NCBI GenBank assembly: GCA_944358755.1
Contig: CALVRY010000126.1
Coordinates: 1 to 9,702, forward strand
Origin: an uncultured Bacilli bacterium
Lineage (GTDB): Bacteria; Bacillota_I; Bacilli_A; RFN20; CAG-826
Direction of reading: 5' to 3'
DNA: 9,702 nucleotides
Below the pieces are notes generated by a model, which saw nothing but the letters and a program-made list of their open reading frames with translations, ran no database searches and had not been told where the DNA came from. The number at the start of each line of letters is the position of its first letter. Position 1 is the stretch's first letter. Position numbers and translations under genes: made by a program. Of the stretch, positions 6,736 through 9,702 are shown piece after piece.

Positions 6736-9070
6736 TGATGTAAAAAAAGAATACGTCTATACCGATAGCAGTGAAGTTGAACATCGTATTCATATTTACG
6801 AAGATTCATTTAACTTTGCTCAAAAAGACAAAAGTATTCACGATACGAAATTTTTAACTAAACCAACTACTTTCTTAAAAGATGCTTTCAAGAGATTTTG
6901 CAAAAATAAATCTTCAGTAGCAGGAGCTATTATTCTTGGCGTTCTTCTTTTAGGAAGTATTCTTATTCCTTTTATTAGTCCTTACGACATTGATGTTCAA
7001 CATCCTCAAGAAACTTTCCTTGAACCAAAACTTTTCCCAACCGGAACTGGATTCTGGGATGGCACAAAGAGAATGTATGATGTTCCTGTTGATTCTTCTA
7101 CCCTTGCAGAAAGTGAAGATGGACAAACTTATGGATATCCATTTGAAGCACAATATCCACGTAGAAGCGTTTTAAATCTTTCTCCTGCTAGAGAAGGTTA
7201 TGTTAATACAGCAACTGCATCTGCAGATGGAGGATATTTAAACCTTATCAATAACAATCCAATAGTTACAGAAGATGAAGAAAGTATTGCTCGTAATGCA
7301 ATCTATATGGTTTCTCCAGTTTATAACTTCAACCTTGAAAATGAAAATTACGATTTAGAAATTACTTTCCTTGCTGATGAAGTTGAAAACTATTACGCAG
7401 GTGATTATCAAGTTTCTATTTCGTATAATTATGATCCAATCGAAGCTGAAGTGCCAGAAACTCCTGGAGAACCAGCAGAACCTACAGATCCTGTTGAAAC
7501 TCTTGCTGAAACAGGAACTGAGGATCCAACAATAGATGATCCAACAACTGAAGATCCTGATCCTGAAAATCCAGATACAGAAAATCCTGATGAAGAGGAA
7601 GAAGAGCCAGTCATCGATGCTAATGCAAGAAATCATGTATTAAAATCATATGATGACACTCCAAATTATGTTCAAAGTACTTTTGAAGATGAAGTTGGCA
7701 ATACAATCAATCTTAACACTTTAAGATTTGAAGATATCTTAAGTGGTCTTAGAAATGATGAAACTATTGACCTTACAACTCACACAATTAGTGAAATGAG
7801 AATTCGTATTGACCTTGCTCCAAGAATTAATACAAGCTCTTCCTTATTTATTCAAAATATAAATCTTTATGATGGCGAACTTGCTGTTAGTCCGATTTCT
7901 TGGAATGATGCAAATGATTTCATTTTAACAACAAGTAGTAGTGATGCTTATTGGCAATCAACCGGTGTTAAGAGTTTATATCATGGTATCAGTTATGTTT
8001 GTGATTTCACTTTCGATACATATGCTGTTCCTTATGGTGAAAGAGATGACACCGTTAATACAACAACTCTTGTTCAATACGTTGAAAACGGTTGGTTAGA
8101 TGAAGGAATTTTAACTAGAGCAAGTAGTGGTGCCTATTCAATTTTAGATGAATGGTATTATATTACTATTCAATATGGCGGAGGCAATCCTAGCTCAACA
8201 GTTCGTGATGCAATCGCTGCAACTGAACACAATTTACAATCTTATTTTACGGATATAAGTGATGAAAAATTACCAATCGTCAGTGTAAATGGTGTTATGA
8301 GACGTTCATTTACATCGAATGGTCAAACAAGTTATAGTTATACACTTTATTGTACAGTTAGTGGTTATAAGTTACTTGGCTATGAATCTATGCCAACTTT
8401 CCTAGCTGGAACTGATAACTATGGTTATGACATGCTTAAGAGAACATTTACTGGATTACTTACATCTCTTGGGCTTGGTGTTTTAATCTTTGCAATCTGT
8501 TTCACATTTGGTCTTGTATATGGTGCAATTTGTGGATATTTTGGTGGAAACATCGATATTGCACTTCAAAGATTCTGTGATCTTTTAAGTGGTATTCCTC
8601 GGATTGTTATTATGACACTTTGTATTCTTAATATGGGAAGTAACTTCCTTACATTCATCATTGCTATGTGTTTGACAGGATGGATCGGAACAGCTTCGCT
8701 TACTAGAACTCAATTTTATAGATTTAGAGATAGAGAATATACTCTTGCAAGTAGAACACTTGGCGCATCTAACGTAAGACTTATCTTCAAACATATTTTA
8801 CCTAACGCAATGGGTACAATTATTACAAGTGCAGTCTTAATGATTCCAAGCGTTATCTTCTCTGAAGCTACAATTTCTTATTTAGGTCTTGGTTTCCAAG
8901 ATATGCAATCTCTTGGTGTTGTCTTAAGTGATAACCAAACCTATTTAAATACTTATGCTTATTTGATTCTTTTCCCAAGTGTCATCATGGCGCTTATTAT
9001 GATTAGTTTCAACTTATTTGGTAATGGATTACGTGATGCATTCAATCCATCTTTGAAAGGGAGTGATTAA
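6728..9070 (+). CDS. oppC: Oligopeptide ABC transporter permease, OppC/DppC type, with very large extracellular insertion
   Basis: 780 residues against about 280-350 for normal OppC. Residues 1-61 are a cytoplasmic tail ending LKDAFKRFCKNKSS, then TM1 (~64-83) and PFISPYD (81-87), the standard OppC_N region. The permease core resumes only at GTDNYGYDMLKR (561-572), a variant of the GTDxxGRDxxSR motif before TM2. It continues with TM2 (~577-603), the SGIPRIVIM region (~621-629), the EAA loop at 671-699 (YTLASRTLGAS, then ILPNAMGTII), the YLGLGFQ motif (718-724), TM6 (~743-765) and the family ending FNLFGNGLRDAFNP. About 465 residues (~92-556) are inserted between TM1 and TM2, on the outer face. 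The start at 6728 overlaps oppB by 8 bases and has a G-rich run (6714-6718) as a weak ribosome site. No frame break is seen, so it looks like a working gene and not an assembly join. Confidence 0.9.
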   Translation: MANDVKKEYVYTDSSEVEHRIHIYEDSFNFAQKDKSIHDTKFLTKPTTFLKDAFKRFCKNKSSVAGAIILGVLLLGSILIPFISPYDIDVQHPQETFLEPKLFPTGTGFWDGTKRMYDVPVDSSTLAESEDGQTYGYPFEAQYPRRSVLNLSPAREGYVNTATASADGGYLNLINNNPIVTEDEESIARNAIYMVSPVYNFNLENENYDLEITFLADEVENYYAGDYQVSISYNYDPIEAEVPETPGEPAEPTDPVETLAETGTEDPTIDDPTTEDPDPENPDTENPDEEEEEPVIDANARNHVLKSYDDTPNYVQSTFEDEVGNTINLNTLRFEDILSGLRNDETIDLTTHTISEMRIRIDLAPRINTSSSLFIQNINLYDGELAVSPISWNDANDFILTTSSSDAYWQSTGVKSLYHGISYVCDFTFDTYAVPYGERDDTVNTTTLVQYVENGWLDEGILTRASSGAYSILDEWYYITIQYGGGNPSSTVRDAIAATEHNLQSYFTDISDEKLPIVSVNGVMRRSFTSNGQTSYSYTLYCTVSGYKLLGYESMPTFLAGTDNYGYDMLKRTFTGLLTSLGLGVLIFAICFTFGLVYGAICGYFGGNIDIALQRFCDLLSGIPRIVIMTLCILNMGSNFLTFIIAMCLTGWIGTASLTRTQFYRFRDREYTLASRTLGASNVRLIFKHILPNAMGTIITSAVLMIPSVIFSEATISYLGLGFQDMQSLGVVLSDNQTYLNTYAYLILFPSVIMALIMISFNLFGNGLRDAFNPSLKGSD
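7001..8395 (+). other. Segment encoding the OppC extracellular insertion (residues ~92-556)
   Basis: This part of the permease gene has no counterpart in standard OppC. Residues ~150-237 and ~295-556 look beta-rich and globular, with alternating hydrophobic strands such as YQVSISYNY and MRIRIDLAP, and an SLFIQNINLYDG segment reminiscent of jelly-roll carbohydrate-binding modules. They are separated by an acidic low-complexity linker. Two cysteines (425 and 542) could form a disulfide outside the cell. Base composition and codon style resemble the flanking permease sequence, so recent acquisition is not evident. I do not recognise the domain. Confidence 0.75.
7439..7609 (+). repeat. Acidic Pro/Asp/Glu/Thr low-complexity linker within OppC
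   Basis: Residues ~238-294 are almost wholly P, E, D, T, N and G, with repeated DP and NP units (EDP, DDP, EDP, DPENP, TENP) and a final run of Glu. The DNA shows imperfect repeats around GATCC and GAAAATCC. It is probably an extended, disordered, strongly negative spacer outside the membrane that could change length by repeat slippage. Confidence 0.75.
9056..9063 (+). promoter_or_regulatory. Ribosome binding site of oppD
   Basis: AAAGGGAG lies within the last codons of oppC, 9 bases before the ATG at 9073. It fixes that start and shows the two genes are tightly linked. Confidence 0.8.
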
Positions 9071-9072
9071 TA

Positions 9073-9702
9073 ATGGAAACAAATAAATTAAATACAATCG
9101 ATTATTCAAACGCTCCTAAAGTACTTGAAGTTAAAAACTTAAGAGTTAATTTCTCAAGTGATTCAGGAATGGTTTATGCAGTTAGAGGTGTATCTTTTGA
9201 CCTTTATAAAGGCGAAACGCTCTGTATTGTTGGTGAATCTGGTTCAGGTAAATCAGTTACATCGAAAACAATCATGGGAATTTTAGCAAATAACGCTATT
9301 ATCGAAAGTGGACAAATCATGTATGAAGGTGAAGACCTTGTTCGTATTTCCGAAGAAGAATTTCACCGTATTAGAGGACATAAAATTGGAATGATTTTCC
9401 AAGATCCTCTTAGTTCACTTAACCCTATTTGTAGAGTAGGTAAACAAATTACTGAAGCAACTTTAATTAACAAAAATATCTTAAAAAGACACTATAACGA
9501 TCTTATCTCAAAAGAACTTGTTAATTTAAGAAATGCTAAAGCTTATTTAGAATATGAAAAATCTAGTATTGCTAATGAGCTTGAAAAAATTGAAGATTAT
9601 CTCAAATTTAAATCTACTTCATTAAAAGAAGATGCTAGCGAAGAAGACAAAAAGAAATTTGAAGATAAAAACGAAAAAATAGTTGAGAGTTGCTACCTTT
9701 TT
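9073..9702 (+). CDS. oppD: Oligopeptide ABC transporter ATP-binding protein, OppD/DppD type (3' truncated by window)
   Basis: 210 residues are visible and the frame is still open at the window end; this gene lacks a stop here. It starts 2 bases after the oppC stop. After a short leader the nucleotide-binding domain begins at ~17 (VLEVKNLRVNF), with the A-loop region at MVYAVRGVSF (33-42), Walker A GESGSGKS (54-61) and the Q-loop FQDPLSSLNP (109-118, Gln110). These match the OppD/DppD subfamily closely. The ABC signature (LSGGMRQR-like) normally appears about 55 residues after the Q-loop Gln, yet 100 residues on it is still absent. Residues ~133-207 are instead highly charged and probably helical or coiled-coil, rich in Lys, Glu, Asn and Leu. 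Walker B and the Opp-specific C-terminal domain lie beyond the window. It should power the transporter as a heterodimer with OppF. Confidence 0.9.
   Translation, partial: METNKLNTIDYSNAPKVLEVKNLRVNFSSDSGMVYAVRGVSFDLYKGETLCIVGESGSGKSVTSKTIMGILANNAIIESGQIMYEGEDLVRISEEEFHRIRGHKIGMIFQDPLSSLNPICRVGKQITEATLINKNILKRHYNDLISKELVNLRNAKAYLEYEKSSIANELEKIEDYLKFKSTSLKEDASEEDKKKFEDKNEKIVESCYLF

Noticed and set aside
7355..7636. Two open frames on the minus strand (7355-7636 and 7429-7614) opposite the acidic linker, one Ser/Gly-rich
   Set aside because: They mirror the low-complexity Asp/Pro/Glu codons of oppC, have no ribosome site and no sensible protein features.
6728..9070. Chance that the long OppC is two genes fused by assembly error
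   Set aside because: The frame is continuous, the insert sits exactly at the outer loop between two complete parts of one permease, and base usage is even across the joins.
1..9702. Possible UGA=Trp recoding, given the low GC and mycoplasma-like transporter style
   Set aside because: Trp positions are TGG and long frames contain no in-frame TGA. All complete genes stop at TAA, so TGA is simply unused here and nothing calls for recoding.
1..9702. CRISPR array, insertion sequence, tRNA, riboswitch or phage module
   Set aside because: No regularly spaced repeats, transposase, terminal inverted repeats, tRNA-like folds or leader longer than about 100 bases were seen; gaps between genes are all short.

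Overview
The window reads as one strand of an AT-rich, low-GC Gram-positive chromosome. All genes are on the + strand, start with ATG where the start is visible, and end in TAA. Tryptophan is encoded by TGG and no TGA interrupts the long frames, so the standard code fits and a mycoplasma-type UGA=Trp code is not needed. A lipobox-bearing binding protein, AGGAG-type ribosome sites and a DUF3899-like membrane protein point to Firmicutes, class Bacilli in the broad sense (for example an Erysipelotrichales, RF39 or Acholeplasma-related host-associated lineage). This placement is an inference from style, not from a marker gene.

Layout. 1-1875: the 3' part of a large secreted cell-envelope proteinase of the subtilase (S8) lactocepin/C5a-peptidase type. 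The catalytic domain lies upstream of the window. The gene ends in an InlB-type repeat with no LPXTG anchor and is followed by a strong hairpin. 1966-2460: a small membrane protein resembling DUF3899. 2467-2494: a good sigma-A promoter starting an oligopeptide (Opp/Dpp-type) ABC transporter operon. The operon holds a 1010-residue substrate-binding lipoprotein (2538-5570), a GNRA-loop hairpin in the gap (5587-5628), the OppB-type permease (5677-6735), an unusually large 780-residue OppC-type permease (6728-9070), and the start of the OppD-type ATPase (9073 to the window end). OppF would be expected next.

How the parts fit. The extracellular protease can release peptides, and the lipid-anchored binding protein would capture them and pass them to the OppB/OppC channel driven by OppD/OppF. 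What stands out is that nearly every transporter component is enlarged. The binding protein has an N-terminal Ig-like (Big_2) module and a C-terminal beta-rich extension. OppB has a longer first outer loop. OppC carries about 465 extra residues between TM1 and TM2, including an acidic Pro/Asp/Glu/Thr linker. OppD carries a long charged helical insert between the Q-loop and the ABC signature. The OppC insert is the best candidate for something undescribed: a receptor-like or docking ectodomain built into a permease subunit. No CRISPR, mobile element, tRNA or rRNA was seen.
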